From: Telmatactis stephensoni
Taxonomy: Eukaryota; Cnidaria; Anthozoa; Actiniaria; Isophelliidae
Length of the DNA: 64,000 nucleotides
Reading direction: 5' to 3'
Assembly (NCBI GenBank): GCA_029948255.1
Contig: JALIZF010001844.1
Span: forward strand, 186,001-250,000
The notes beneath the pieces were generated by a model. The model was not told where the DNA came from. It was given only the letters and a program-made list of their open reading frames with translations, and did not search any database. The position numbers and the translations under genes are program-made. This document shows, one piece after another, positions 31,904 through 45,008 of this stretch; within the stretch, counting starts at the first letter, position 1, and the number at the start of each line of letters is the position of its first letter.

Positions 31904-32695
31904 TGGAATCTATATATAGTAATAATATAACCTAAGAAATTTGTGAAATTTGATTGGCTGAGAGCACTGGTATTTCAGCTTAATTTTGTAATTTCACATG
32001 TGAAAATTACAGTTTCCATGGCAACTGCTTTCTTTCTTTGCCAAAAAGGCTAAGAGAAAATGGCGGCCAGATGAGGAAGCTTTCTCCCGCTAAAAGGAAG
32101 TGATTTAATCATGGAGACAACTCAAAAATGAAACATAAAATGAAAGGGAAACGGGTTTTGATGGATATGAAGGTTAGTTCGTTTTTCCTTTTTTCTGCTG
32201 AAAAGATGATAAACGACACGTGAAGTGAAAGTTTGTCAAAATAGCTTCAAACTGAAGGATTGACATGGCGGAAAAGTTCGTGAAAGGTAATAAAAAGGGT
32301 TTTTTTTACACTTATGCATTTATTGTCTATCTTATCCAGAAAGATTTTTTGTCGATCATCTTTTTTTCAAACTATACCGTTTTTAGTATCACAAATGACA
32401 ATTTGTTCGCGAGTCTGTTTTTCACTGATTGATTTCAGTGAAGTCATTCAGACCAAATTAAAATCGAAAACAAAATTACTGGTTTTACTTTCTCAATGTA
32501 GTTTTGACTTTGAATGATTTCTGTTTACTGCTTGTCTTGAATATTGTTAGCTTTTCTTTTATCTGCACAGGCTTGAAAGCTATGTTTTCACTTTTCGAAG
32601 TAGTTGAGTGTAAACTGGCGATTCAACCTCCGGTTGTTTTTCATCAAATTTTCAGAAATTTCTTAGGTTATATTATTAACAAATAATAGCATGTT

Positions 32696-32727
<32 letters not shown>

Positions 32728-34674
32728 CGGCGAGTGAAGTTTGGGACAATTTTGAAATATCACTCGTGGTATTTATGCCAAATATCACTACAAACCATGC
32801 TATTACCTATACAAATTTGACGGCAGCCATATTTGTGGTCTAAACAATAGAACTTTTCTCTCAAGAGAAATGAAATCTTTTGTCATTCAAAAACTGTTCC
32901 ATTGTTCTTGTCCGTAATAAAGGCTGCCATGAAATCCCTCTATATTAGGGGATATAACGCGTGTCCTTATTAATAGCTCTCATATTTGTATCCTCCCCCT
33001 CCCCCTAGATAGGCTGTGAGCATGTTACCTCATATCAGAGAACAGAGACACGCTTACGCTAAACATTCACAAATAAACGTCTAAAAGCAATATAAAATGG
33101 CGTTTTAACCGTAACAAGACGCATGCCTCCTAAAGAGGAGACAAGGGCGAGTCAGGAAGAAGGGATTAGATACAGGAAGGGAGGGGAGTCGAGACCCGAG
33201 GAGTCTTTCTCTCTAACTTTCCTCTTAACTCCCCGTCATTTCCCCCAACTCATGCTCAAAGGGTGTTAATGGCATGGGGTACACTGTTTGTCAGTTAACT
33301 ACTAATCGCTGCAAGCAAAATATCGTCGGTTATCAAGCGTTAATTGACGATCATTTTCACTTGAATAAGTGAAGCTCAATTTGCAAGACATGATGGCACG
33401 GCCCCTAAATGTTGTCACGTGAACCGATTTCTTTTGGTAGGGCACTCCTATCAGACCAACAAATTTTCTGTCCACACGATGATAATTACGGGTGCCAGGC
33501 CAAAAATGGGCTCGTGTGCCAAGAATAAGGGTTGCCGTGCGATAAGATGGTCTTCTTTTAAATCGGGCTTCAGGCTCGAGCTCCTTCCACTACTCAAAAA
33601 AGCGCCAATTGAGTCATCAACTAACATTATGATTCTTTAGTGTTGCACCACTATACTGTCGACTTTTCTCTTACCCAGTATATAAAAAGTCAAAGACTTG
33701 TAATAACGTACCTTCAGATGAAACAGTGGAGAGTCTTGCTAAATAAGCTCGCGGAACAAAGCCTTCATAGCCATCTTGTACCAGGACCCACCACCAATCA
33801 CAGTCTTCACGATTTAAAACTACCACAACTTCACCTTTATAAACACTAATATCGTTCTCATCTCTCGCTATAAAGTCAAACAGCACCAACATTCTCGTCT
33901 CTTCGCCTTTTCGGAAATACGAAGTCGCTAATTTTTGTCGTTGACGAAAGTTTTCGTTTGCTTTTCGGTTCCGCATAAACTCGTCGACAAATTCCGACTT
34001 GTCCCGAAAGTAGCCCGACTTTTCACGACTGTAGTCCGAATGTCCTGAATAATAATCCCACTCTTCTTCACTTGAAGACGATACATTAGGTCCTTCTCTG
34101 AAAAAGATTTTCGGGTTTCTTGCAGTTCCGCCAGAACGAGTTTTAGAACTCAGGTTACTCATATGCCGATTATGTAGTAAAGTATTATTCTTTTTCAAAG
34201 TATCCCGGATGTCGGCCCGAGATTCATTGCAAAACTGACTCGAAGGTTTCTTTGATGAAGGAACCAAATGATTATTATTCGTATAAGTAATTTTCTTTCG
34301 TAATAACGAGCAATAACTAAAAGGAATAAAGCCTCTTTGTCCTTGCGAGTTGATTGCTAAAACGTTATCGTTTTCCTTATACAATAAGTTTACAATTTCA
34401 CCCTGCGAAACGCTAAGTTCGGTGCCAGGTCTTGAAGATTCAAAGTTCCGGACTATCTTCGCCTTTATGCATGCAGGATTTTTAATCGAAGCAGTTGTTA
34501 GGCAAGTTGCTAGTTCACTCTTTGGAAAATTTGATGAACAAATCGATCCATTACCATTACTGAAACCGCTGTCGTTATCATCTTCTTCGGTAAAGTCCGT
34601 TTCGAGAATCCCTTTTTTCAGTAAAGGTCGGACGGTTTCAATGTTTCTTCTTCTTGCTTCTTTGAGTTGATAAA
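31362..34674 (-). CDS. SH3-domain protein, Dlish-like (3' two exons)
   Basis: Exon 33,712-34,674 (acceptor tttttgtag, donor gtacgt) codes about 320 aa with two SH3 domains. The first spans about AKIVRNFE to GFIPFSYC; the second about MLVLFDFIARDENDISVYKG to EGFVPRAYLARL. Exon 31,362-31,612 (acceptor ttttctag) joins in the same phase and adds a Ser-rich run and an acidic tail ending in TWC and TGA. The motifs KEND...GFIPFSYC and FIARDEND.SV..GE...VLNRED resemble Drosophila Dlish (CG10933), a three-SH3 partner of Dachs in Fat signalling; that role here is inference. No third SH3 domain is seen. The 5' exon(s) with the start codon lie beyond 34,674 and were not found. Confidence 0.75.
31620..31910. 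repeat. Inverted-repeat family copy and (CAA)n tract
   Basis: Contains the phrases cgcgctctgattggtcgag and gtgcatctgtactctaatag with their inverted partners; other copies lie at about 39,335-39,540 and 42,985-43,285. A (CAA)n microsatellite follows at 31,866-31,902. The element lies in an intron of the SH3 gene. Confidence 0.6.
32697..32805. mobile_element. Hairpin MITE in an SH3-gene intron
   Basis: Arms gatatttggcataaataccac and its reverse complement surround an inner cgcggcgag/ctcg core. A second MITE with ggatttcatggcagcc-type ends follows at about 32,820-32,945; its relative lies at 40,475-40,605. Confidence 0.65.
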
Positions 34675-36400
34675 CTACAAAAAGAAAATTCTGTTTTAGC
34701 TAGAGATTACGATCCGCTGGCAGTTGCTACGTGAGACTATGACAAAAGGCCAATTTAAGGCTTTTGTGACAGTTAAAAGCGAGTCGTAAATCAGTATTAC
34801 TTTACGTTCATCAGGGAAGTTTTCCCGCCATTAAATGTCCTCAAACTAAACCCACTTTGGTAACTCTTAATTTCCCAAGGCACGAACGCGGAAGGAGGGA
34901 AATTAAAGGGAAGTAAGTCCAAGAATAGCAAGATAAATAGGCATGATAAAAACAAGAAAAAGCGAAAACATTTAGAGCAAAGTTCAAGGGAAAATAAGTT
35001 AAAGAATAGCAAAGACAAGATAAATAGGCGCGATAAAAACATGATAAATGTGTTTGTACGAGGGCAACTCATGGTAGGTTTACATACATAGTTAAACTGA
35101 ACAAAACAGAAAACATTTAGAGCAAAGTTAATTAAAATGGAAAATAAGTCGAAAAACAGCATAGACAAGATAAATAGGTACGATAAAAACAAGTAAAAAT
35201 ATGATAAAAGTGTTTGTACTCGGTTTGTACGATGGCAACTGGTACACAGTTAAAGTGAACAAGAGCAGAAAGATTTACAGCAAAGTCAATAAAGAGAAAA
35301 ATAAGTCAAAGAACCAGCAGAGACAAGATAAATAAGACATGATAAAAACAAGTAAAAATATGATAAAAGTGTTTGTACTGTTTGTACGATGGCAACTGGT
35401 GCACAGTTAAAGTGAACAAAAGCAGAAAGATTTACAGCAAAGTTAATAAAGCCGGGGGAAAATAAGTCAAAGAATAAGCAGAGACAAAGAACAGCAGAGA
35501 CAAGATAAATAGTCATGATAAAAACAAGTAGAAATATAATAAATGTGTCATTTTACCGATGGCAACTGTTACCGAAAATAGCGCCAAAATATACACAAGA
35601 GACTCAGATAAGCTCAAACGCAAAAACAAAACAAAAAACAAAAAATTGGAAAAAATATTGAAAAATAATAATTATTGAGAAGAAATGATAAAAACAAGTA
35701 ATATCAAAAAGCTACCACTCGAATTCACATGGGGAACAATAGCAGCAAGCTACTGTCGTTAAGAGGCAGAAGAAAAATCACTCTAAGAACAATTGACGTT
35801 AATTTATACTGGAAAAATAATCCGCGTTTGAAAGACTTCCGCAAACCCCTCGAAATATTACAACATTGAGTTAAATACATGGTAGTAAAAGAATCAGTTA
35901 AAGTACTCATTTCTTTTCGATTGAAAGCATTGCTTTAATTTTTGTGGTTTTCAATTTTTCTGTTTCTTTGCTGTTAGAAACAAAAACGAGTTCGTACCCA
36001 ATTAAAATATATCAGTGAAAAAAGACAAAATGCATCGCAAAAAAGCATACAATTAAAATATATAAATGAAAAAAGACAAAATACATCCGAAATACATTAA
36101 TCAAGAAAGGACAAAAGATCGAAATATATCCCCCAAAACATAGTTAACTATGCCCAAAAGAAATAGAATACAAGGCACAACGTTTACTACAGTTTACAAT
36201 AACAAATAGAGACAGCAGATTGAATTAAACGATTTGAAGATCTAAGAAAATCAGATGAAAAATAGATTTAATGACGACTACACCAGAATTACATCGCTTC
36301 AAGCGGTCAGAGAAAGTTGACATTTAACGTGTGAAATTATATACAATTCAAAAAAGCGCGATGTTTACCGATCGTTTGACGAATAAACATGGCGACACTG
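34675..36400. repeat. Diverged minisatellite upstream of the SH3 exons
   Basis: 34,905-35,570 holds about five imperfect units, the best ones about 150-175 bp, each with agacaagataaata and gataaaaacaag, plus gtttgtacgatggcaactgg in later units. The rest is A-rich. It lies on the 5' side of the SH3 gene, probably intronic. No exon identified. Confidence 0.6.
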
Positions 36401-39400
36401 GCACGGTATATATCTATTTAAAGACATGACAACATCTACGAGCAGTTCTAGTGTAACTACTATTTCTGTATCCTTCACTTATCAGCCTAAAAATATACTC
36501 AAAACTATAGCTACAACAGGTAACCGATCTAAAGGGTATTTTAAGTCGGTTTTGCTGGGAATTATATACGTATTTCTAGGAAAATCTTACCCGAATTATT
36601 ACCAAAATAAAAAAGGGCAGTTATTCTTGAATCATGTTGTCGATAGAGTATTTTCCTCTCCCGTAGGCTATTAAAGTAGCTGACTGAATTAATAACATCG
36701 AAAATCTCAATATTCCTCTTTCTCTTACCGTTATTTGCGTTTTCCCACATTGCCGATCAAAAAGATTTCTCAAGGAAAGTTTTTCTTTCGTTGGAACGCG
36801 ATCAAGTCGCCGCCACACCAAAAACACTGACGCGGAACTCTTTGCAAGTCAAAAATGAATAAAGATTTTTTCAATTGTGAGAATTGACGGGGGTATACTG
36901 ATGCAAAGTTGCCATGGTAACAGCAGGGGTCGAGAGTGTCTACTGATATTGCAAGTACAACAGGTACCATTATTGAGTCAAGCAAAATGGGCCTTATATT
37001 ATCCAATTAGTAAACTAAAGAATGCTAAATTTAGCTTTCAAGCTTACGTCTGTCAGAACGAGTTGGGATTCTTAGTGGTTTTTTTTATTATTTTCTTAAA
37101 CTGAACAGGTGTTTTGAACTTTAAGTCTCTTAGCTAGCTGATTATCAATCGCAAGCATATGTTCATGTAGCGTTTTTGTATTTGAATTAACTTAAATTGA
37201 CTACTAACTAGAACTGTACCATAATTCTTTCAGTTCTTCTGTATTCCCTTATTTACGCATTCTTTCCTTCTTTCTGTTTTACTTTCTTTCGCTTTGTTTG
37301 TTTTCTCTTGTCATTCATTCATTCATTCGTGTCTCCTCTCCTCTCCTCTCCTCTCCTCTCCTCTCCTCTCCTCTCCTCTCCTCTCCTCTCCTCTCCTCTC
37401 CTCTCCTCTCCTCTCCTCTCCTCTCCTCTCCACCCCAATGAAAAACTGATTGAATGGTTGAAAGATTGACGGATGATATCCCACCCTCTTCTCACATTCA
37501 ATAACACCCTAACTATTTACTTTTTTCTGTTCTTTCGCCATGTGATTGCATTAATTTGTTTGCTAGTCCAAATATTACTCACTCTTCTAAGCAAACAACA
37601 TTTCACTAAAGAAAAAAGCTTAGAACAAAGTAACTTGAATCCATTGAGTTCAAAATTCACTTGATTAATCCTCCCAGCCTTAAAAGAGGAAATTAAATTC
37701 ATATTTCAATACTTCCGCCAAACCTAACTAAGTAAACCCAAGAAGATGTTCGTCATTGTCAAGCAATTTAAACAAAATCAAAATTTTGAAACAAAAATTC
37801 TCTACAAAGAAAACTCTGTCAAAAATGACTAGTTTCAGTTTCAAATATCATACCTTAATTTGAATGGATTGAGGCGTCAAAAAAACAGCACTTGGATTTA
37901 AAATTTGATTTGTTTTAAACAAGATTTCATCAAACTCTACAATTTTGATATAAGTCAATTGTACACATTTTGAGTATTTTTTCGCGAATTTTAGCTAGTA
38001 GCAAGGTATAGTCTGATAACTAGTATGTCTTCTTTTCCTATTAGTGACATGTACAATACAAAAGTATATCCGGCAGTGACTAAAAATTAGTCAGCAAAAA
38101 TACATTTAATTATGCTACTTGCCTCGCCACTTTCGAATCATTGATCGAAACGACAGCAATAAAATTTCTCCTGGTTTAAACTCCAAAATCCAACATTACA
38201 GCGTGGAATAATAGTTTAGTCTGTCGCGCAGTAAATGGCACGAAAGCTCCGAGTCAAATGACAGCTGCCCGTGGCGTGTCGCTTAATCCTACAGTCGCTA
38301 AATGGTTTATCAACAAGGGTCGCTTCTCATTGGATCATCAGAGCTTAGACGAGTGAAGTTTACAGCGTTTTAAGCCACTTTTTTGTATAAACATCGTTGA
38401 CTGTTATTTGTGTTTGATGAAAAGATGAGAGAGATTCTTGCGATTGTACCGTACTACGCGGAATGGTTTTCGATGCATTAAAATTGTTGCCAACATTTTT
38501 GGATCAGATAAAACATGGGAGTGGAAAAATGTATGAATGATTACTAAAATCGAAATTTTGAAAACAAATGAGTTAATAGACTGAAGAATTAAGAAGCGAA
38601 CGCCAAGCTGTAGAAGTGAATTATACGCCCCATGGAAACATTCTCCGGAGAATAGACAAAACGACTGAAAAGCAACAGTGACATTAAAGACAACATCAGA
38701 AAACGTACAAATGAGAAAAATGTTATGTTTCATTTGGTGATGCATGTCAAATTCAGGTACGTCCATACTAATTCGGATGTATTTGAAAACGTTTCCACCA
38801 TGCATACCAACGATTACGGGGTTTCTTAGACCAAAAGAAAATGCCGCTTTAGTGTGGACAAGAGGTTTATCCGAAAAACAAAAAAGATGCAATTTCAATT
38901 TTTTTCTGGATTTAGTGCGTACGTAACGGTCTCAGACCCGCTCTCTTTGTTCGCTGGTTTGTGGATTTTGCAAGGATAAAATAATTCAAAACGAGGCTTA
39001 TTTGGCGACACAAGAGTGACCGTTATTAAGCCTTTATTATAGAATAAACAATTCAAACTTTATTAATATAGAAGTTTTGATGCTATCCGGAATTATCAAT
39101 GTCGAAGTAAAGTGTTATTGGCCGAAGAAGTAGGCTGATATTGTCAATTTCAAATGAGAATGAAAATAACAACACTGTCGTAACCTATAACAGGTAATCC
39201 GCTGACCTACGCATGCTTTTTGTAGTTAACCATCAGACCGCTGAAAGATCGCTGGCGCGCAATGATGGTCAGAATTATCTGTAAGCCTCTCGACCAATGA
39301 AAATACAGATATTGAATACAATGTATGATAATAATTGGTGTATTATGCACGCTCTGGTTGGTCGAGAACTGTGTGATTTAATACAGTATACATGCACAGA

Positions 39401-39568
39401 TGACGTCATTGAATCTTACGCGCACTCTAATTGGTTGAAATGTTTCGATGAATACAGTATTATTATGTAAAACAAATAGATTCCATTTTTCCGTGCGTCT
39501 ATACTCTAATGGATGCACAGATGATATCATAAAAATGTGGTGAGAGGAAAAAAGCATCTATTTGTATA

Positions 39569-39599
<31 letters not shown>

Positions 39600-40174
39600 T
39601 GTATATTCGTGTTACTCACGACGTTTGAACTGTCACACTTTGTAATAGCTGACGCACTTTGTAATAACTTTAATAAATTTCGTGATAAACTTTGTCCGGA
39701 AAATTTTTTTATTACAGAGCTCTCACACACTTCGTAATAAATATTTTCAACGCACTTTTTAATAAACCAAGCTGTCTCACTTTGTAATAACTATCGCAGT
39801 TTGTAATTGTTTCATTTAGGAATGAGAAGCGTGGCTGTAATTAATTAATTCATTAGCTAAGATCATTTAAGGACATAGGTCGTGATGACGTCACAATGAT
39901 TAATTATGATCGAATTAACGCCTTCGTTGGTTGCGAACCTACGCGATCGAGACACTGGGTAAATATACATTTATCGTTACTGTCCATCATATAAGCATAT
40001 GAGCATGCATAAGCGTAAGGCAGAACAAAATCTTTTTTTTTTCTTTTACATATGGGCTAGTATTAATTAAAAAGGTTAAAAGGGTAAAGCACTATATTTA
40101 GTGTAGGAAGTTGCTTCAGCTGAACGATGGTCCCCCAGGAAGCCGACGGTGCACTCTCAGATTCTCTCTTTCCA

Positions 40175-40207
<33 letters not shown>

Positions 40208-42210
40208 TTAAAGCTACACAGAATGGAAAGAAGTGGAAACAAGCGTGAGGTAACTGGGAATCGAACTCGGACCTCTCGCTTCAAAAAGGAAGCCGCGCAA
40301 TAACCAACTGAGTTCTTGGGCTAGAGCAGATTTCGTATGAGTGTGAAACGGACCGCGCCTTGCCGTGACCGTATCAGTGCCGTGATGTCTATAAAAACAT
40401 TCGAAATTCCTGCCGTAACCAGTGCCGTGACCGTGCGGTGCCGTTTTCACAGTCATACGAAATCCACTCTATATAGAGGGATTTCACGGCAGTCATGTTT
40501 GTGGTCAAAATAATAGAGCTTCCCAAGAGAAATGTAATCTTTTCTAATACAAAAACTTTCTATTGTACTTGCCCACGAACATGGCTGTCATGAAATCCCT
40601 CTATTTGCTTCTATCTTGTGTTAGTGAATACCATGCATTACGGAATTGAGCTTGCGTCGCTCATGAAAACCAGGTTTACGAGTTTCTCCTTGACTTCATC
40701 CAGCTACCTCTTCTTTAGAAAAGTGATTGGGGGGCTACTCCTTCTTTAGAAAGGGTGATAGGGGAGGGGGGCTTGGGGGCCAGAGTGTTAGCTCGCGTTT
40801 CGTTACATGTTCCCACCCCCCTCCCCCACCCCCGTTTAAGTGGTCCATCACTCAAACTTCTAAAGATACATTCCAACGACGTCATTGTTGGATGGATTAG
40901 TTATGGGCAAATTATAAGATACCACACTTTATCTATACTATTGAAAGGGGTAAAATGTATGGTGGAATTAAAAGCTTCGTGAGGCGCTGGTTAATACATA
41001 TTAAGCAGTGTAAGATACGGAATAATCCGATGGACGGAAATCAAGCTATGCAAAAACTTTCAATTTCTATAGGCAATGTACACAAATCGAGAATTCTAGT
41101 AATCATGTTGACAATATCTGATCAACGCTAAAAGATATGTCGGTCTATTTCACTATTGTCCAGTAATTAAAAATACTCAGAGAATCACTTAAACATGGAC
41201 GACACAAAAGTCCAAGCAATTCGTAGCATAGTTAACAACATTGTGTTAAAGAAAACATTTTTGTGACAGGTAAAGTCGATTGAAAAATGATCGATATCAT
41301 AAAACTTTATTGAAGTTTTCAAAGGGTTAGTTAATTAAACAAGATCGTTTAAAATGATGTTGTAAAATACGTGTTAATCTTGTTACAAAGGAGTGATAAG
41401 TGGGTGCAAAAGTTATCATTCCACACAGACATTGTCGAAGAAGAGCAGAAGGTTTTGTTGAACTCTTTTGAGTCGAATTTCAGCTAAAAATGACAGGAAA
41501 TCTAAGCAAAGTTTTGCAAATACTCCTTGACAGTACCAGCTCTGTCAGCAGGGTCCCCTATACCTATTGCGTGAAACGTGAATAGCTGATTTGTTTTGAC
41601 GTAAAACGTGATTTTAGGTCTAAAGTCTTTTTGCGTCCACGTGAAAGCAACTTTTGATTTTTTTGTGAACGTGAAAGAGATTTTCGAACTGATTATCGTG
41701 ATGCGTGAAAAGACCAAATATTAGTTTGCGTGATTTCATTTTGCAAAGGGGTATAGCGGACCCTGTGTCAGCAGCATAGCACAGAGTTGAGTAATTAAGT
41801 TGAAGCCAAATTTTGAAATGATTTTTCGCGATTAATTTGTGAATGACAGCTAGCTACAACCTACTATTAGAGTTCTACATCGAGTCTACAGAAGTGAACT
41901 AAAGTGTCTGTTGTTGTACATGATTTTCAAGATCCGCATTTCGGAAGCTGTCCAATGATAAAATAAGACAGTCAGGTTGCCCCGTCTTGTTTACCGAAAA
42001 GACTAAAGTTATTAAATCCACTGCAAATAGGTTTTATATTCAAGATTATTATGTTGGAACTGAGCTACATGACAAATATGTCGAGAGAAGGACAGATTAG
42101 AAAGAGAGGGGGCAACTTTTAGAAGATGTTCGAAGATCTGACACATACACAAATCAACTGTCAAATCTCGCGTACCAGAAAAAGTTATAGAGATATATTA
42201 GAATGTTAAG
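36401..42210. other. Mostly unassigned DNA with several MITEs
   Basis: No gene that I can support. (CTCCT)n microsatellite at 37,332-37,431. Inverted-repeat copy at about 39,335-39,540. SINE-like block, inverted, at about 40,180-40,330. A MITE with gatttcgtatga arms at about 40,328-40,463. Another MITE at 40,475-40,605. A probable insertion with gggtcccctatacc / ggtatagcggaccc ends at about 41,549-41,760. The missing 5' exon of the SH3 gene may lie in this stretch. Confidence 0.45.
37332..37431. repeat. (CTCCT)n microsatellite
   Basis: Twenty clean pentamer units. Confidence 0.97.
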
Positions 42211-42211
42211 T

Positions 42212-45008
42212 ACCTTTAGCAATAGCAGTAACCATACCACATAACTCAGCCATTTTAGGTGGTTTGTATGAGCTGTTTTTAGGTCAATTGCCTGTCTTCG
42301 AGGGCTCTAGCATCAGGAACCTTTCATTATGACCAGCTTTTTGTCGAGCAAACATGTCACTGTGAAAAAATGAAAGTTTTAACATTGTGAGTATTATTGG
42401 AGAATCGAGGCGTGCTGTAAAACACAGCTACATGCAAGATGAGACAAGAGTGATCGGTGATATAACACCGAATGGCACTGAACCGCATGTGGAAAACTCA
42501 TTGACTCGAGATCTAACCTTCAGATGCTTTTGAAAACAATCTTGGACTATCGCTAAGTGTTATCCTCAAATGCACATATCAATTCAGGATGAACTCTTTA
42601 AAAAGTCGTCTACAGGTTAAAGTAGCTAGTCATAAGAAACATGATTGACCGACTGTTGATATTTACTGTTAACTATCCATTTGATTTGCATTACAATATA
42701 CTTACATATAGACATCTAGGTCTGTATAAAATTACCATGGATAAGTCACAGATAGATTAACTTGTCAACAGTTGTGGAACAGGGTCGACGAAAACAGGGG
42801 TCAATTAATTAAAGTATGTGGGATACCTGTGTTTTGGTGTCAAGCATAGCAAAAGCAGGGCCGCAAAACATGCGTACATGCAAGATTTTCGAGAAAAATC
42901 AATAACTGTAGTAGTAGTGATAGTATAGTGTAGTACAAATGATAGAAAAAAGGTACATAGTATAAAACCAAAACTAGTACTTTATATAATAATTGGTATA
43001 TTACGCGCGCTCTGATTGATCGAGAACCGTGCGTGATACAGTACACACGCACAGATGACGTCACTGAATCTTACGCGCGCTCTGATTGGTTGAAATGTTT
43101 CGATAATATTATATAAAACAAATAGATTCTATTTTTTCCTCGGTCCGGTACTCTAATAGATGCAGAGAAGACGTCAAAATGTGGTGAGAACAACAGTATT
43201 CAACTTCGTCTCATGGAATACTTTTTTACAGTTTGACGTCATCTGCGCATCTATTAGAGTACAAACGCACGGAAAATGGAATCTGTTCTTGCCTCTCTGT
43301 ATTTTATTCTCGTTTTATAAATAAAACACAGATCGATATGCACCTATTCCCTATGCCCTTTACCCCACAAATGTTGTCATGGCTATTTTTGTATGAGGGC
43401 TTAAGGGTTGGAAGCATTAACTTGTATTTTGAGGAAAAAAATTAAAACTTTTAAAACTTGCACGATGTCAACAGAACTCTTGATTCACTTTTAATTTCAG
43501 CGGACAGAAAGGCATTAGCAACCCAGGGGAGCTGGTTTATCACGGACGCGCTTAAGGTCAATCCAGATAAATTGAAACATTTGTAAAGCCTCGGTTACAA
43601 GATCGATATTTTCCTTGCGCTGGTGACGCGATTTTTTCCAAAATCACCAACGCGCGGGGTGGCTACACGAGTGACAAATGCCAGCGACATTATTCATTTT
43701 GTCCGCCATTTTGAAAAAGATCCAAGCCTTAATTTCATTCTCGCACCTTATTGGCTGAATAAACTTTAGTCGCGTCGCGAGTGCAAGGAAAAGTTGCAGA
43801 GTGGCTACACGAGCGACAAAGTCCACGAATACGTTGCGAAAAATTCAACTCAATTAATTTCTCGCAACTTTGTTTGGCGATTTTTTCAGCTGTCGCGTCG
43901 CCTGTGCAAGAGTGGCTACACGTGCGATTTCCTTGTGCGTTGGCGATTTTAAAAAATCGCATCGCCAGTGCACGCAAAAAATCGCTCGTGAAGCCGTGGC
44001 TTAAGGCTCAGTAACCCACAAAACATACCTAGCAATTTGGGATAGTCATCTGGTTCAAGCCACGGCGTACACATGCTTACAAATTTGAATTCCTTTTTAG
44101 CTATCATAGACTTGTAGTATTCTTTCAGTGGACCTTTTCCTACAGCAGAATCCAATCATTGACATTAGCAAACAACTAATCGTACAACAATAGAGTTGAT
44201 GTTCTCGGGTGTAAATGTCTTTTGGCCCGACTCTGTAAAGCCTGGTTCTCACTAGCGACGCAAGCACAAGCATAAGCAACATACGCAGACTCAGTAGTGT
44301 ATTGCTCATTAGCAGAGATCTTTTTCGCACCTACGTGATACATACGATACCGAGTCTGCGTATTTTGCTTCCGCTTGTACTTGCGTTGCTACTGAGAACC
44401 AGGCTTAAGAAGTCAGACCGCTTACCGGCCTGGCTCGCCTCCATATAAACAGCTCATTAAGGTGATATTACACGGGTCGATTCGCAACAACGATTTTCCG
44501 CGTATTCGTAAAGTTTATGCCGTGGAAAATAAAAAACGCAACTATTTTAGAAATATTTTTGCTTAGTGAACAAGTTGCAAATGTCTGGTATGAATTTTAA
44601 AAACTTTTAACGCAAAATTATCAATTTGATCAAGTGTTGCGCGGAAAACCGTTGTTGCGAATCGACCCGGCGTGTAATATCACCTTTATTTAGACTATCA
44701 CTTTATGAAAACGTGAGAAAATGGAGCTTATTAATAATTACGTAACGTCATTGTTATACGATGTTTGAAACATGCTTAGTCGTTCATCCATGAATTCGGT
44801 GTTTCTAGGCCCAAACAAGCTTATCATTATAAACGAAAAACATTTCATGCGTCGTTTTTGAAGTTGACTAAGTTGTCTAAATAGTGTGGACCACGGTGTG
44901 TGGACAGCATAGTCTTACCGTCAATACAGCTTTAATTCCTTCTTTAATTCCTTCGCCAACATCCATACCATGCATTTGAGTGCACATGTACATTTCTCCG
45001 TGCTTTTG
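42212..45008 (-). CDS. Unidentified gene, scattered exon-like segments
   Basis: Three or four minus-strand segments have splice-like borders and protein-like composition. (1) 44,919-45,008, 30 codons, containing [19 protein letters not shown] and GIKAVL, donor gtaaga. (2) About 44,028-44,144, containing [20 protein letters not shown] and [11 protein letters not shown], donor gtatgt. (3) About 42,280-42,353, containing [19 protein letters not shown] and a stop. (4) 42,212-42,260, [19 protein letters not shown], donor gtactt. The phases of 1 and 2 do not join directly, so at least one exon is missing, and 4 lies beyond the stop of 3. Segments 1 and 2 faintly resemble a TIR fold, but I do not claim it. 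Confidence 0.35.
43000..43290. repeat. Inverted-repeat family copy
   Basis: Third copy of the cgcgctctgattgg family, with inverted partners near 43,145 and 43,255 (tactctaatagatgc / gcatctattagagta). Confidence 0.6.
43580..44010. mobile_element. Complex inverted repeat, about 430 bp
   Basis: The ends (aagcctcggttacaa / cgtgaagccgtggctt) and inner blocks (ggtgacgcgatttttt / aaaaaatcgcatcgcc, and ggctacacgagtgac repeated) are imperfectly inverted. Probably a nested MITE. No coding domain. Confidence 0.5.
44240..44405. mobile_element. MITE with cctggttctcactag ends
   Basis: Inverted ends agcctggttctcactagc and gctactgagaaccaggct. A related element lies at 62,650-62,800 (ends aggcctgg / ccaggcct, ctcactag). 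A second, separate inverted repeat (aaggtgatattacacgg / ccgtgtaatatcacctt-like) follows at 44,459-44,690. Confidence 0.65.

Noticed and set aside
37319..37507. A GEERR-repeat protein
   Set aside because: It is the CTCCT microsatellite read in one frame.
38404..38898. 164-codon minus frame as a gene
   Set aside because: No domain, no splice partner and biased composition; it lies in unassigned DNA and I cannot support it.
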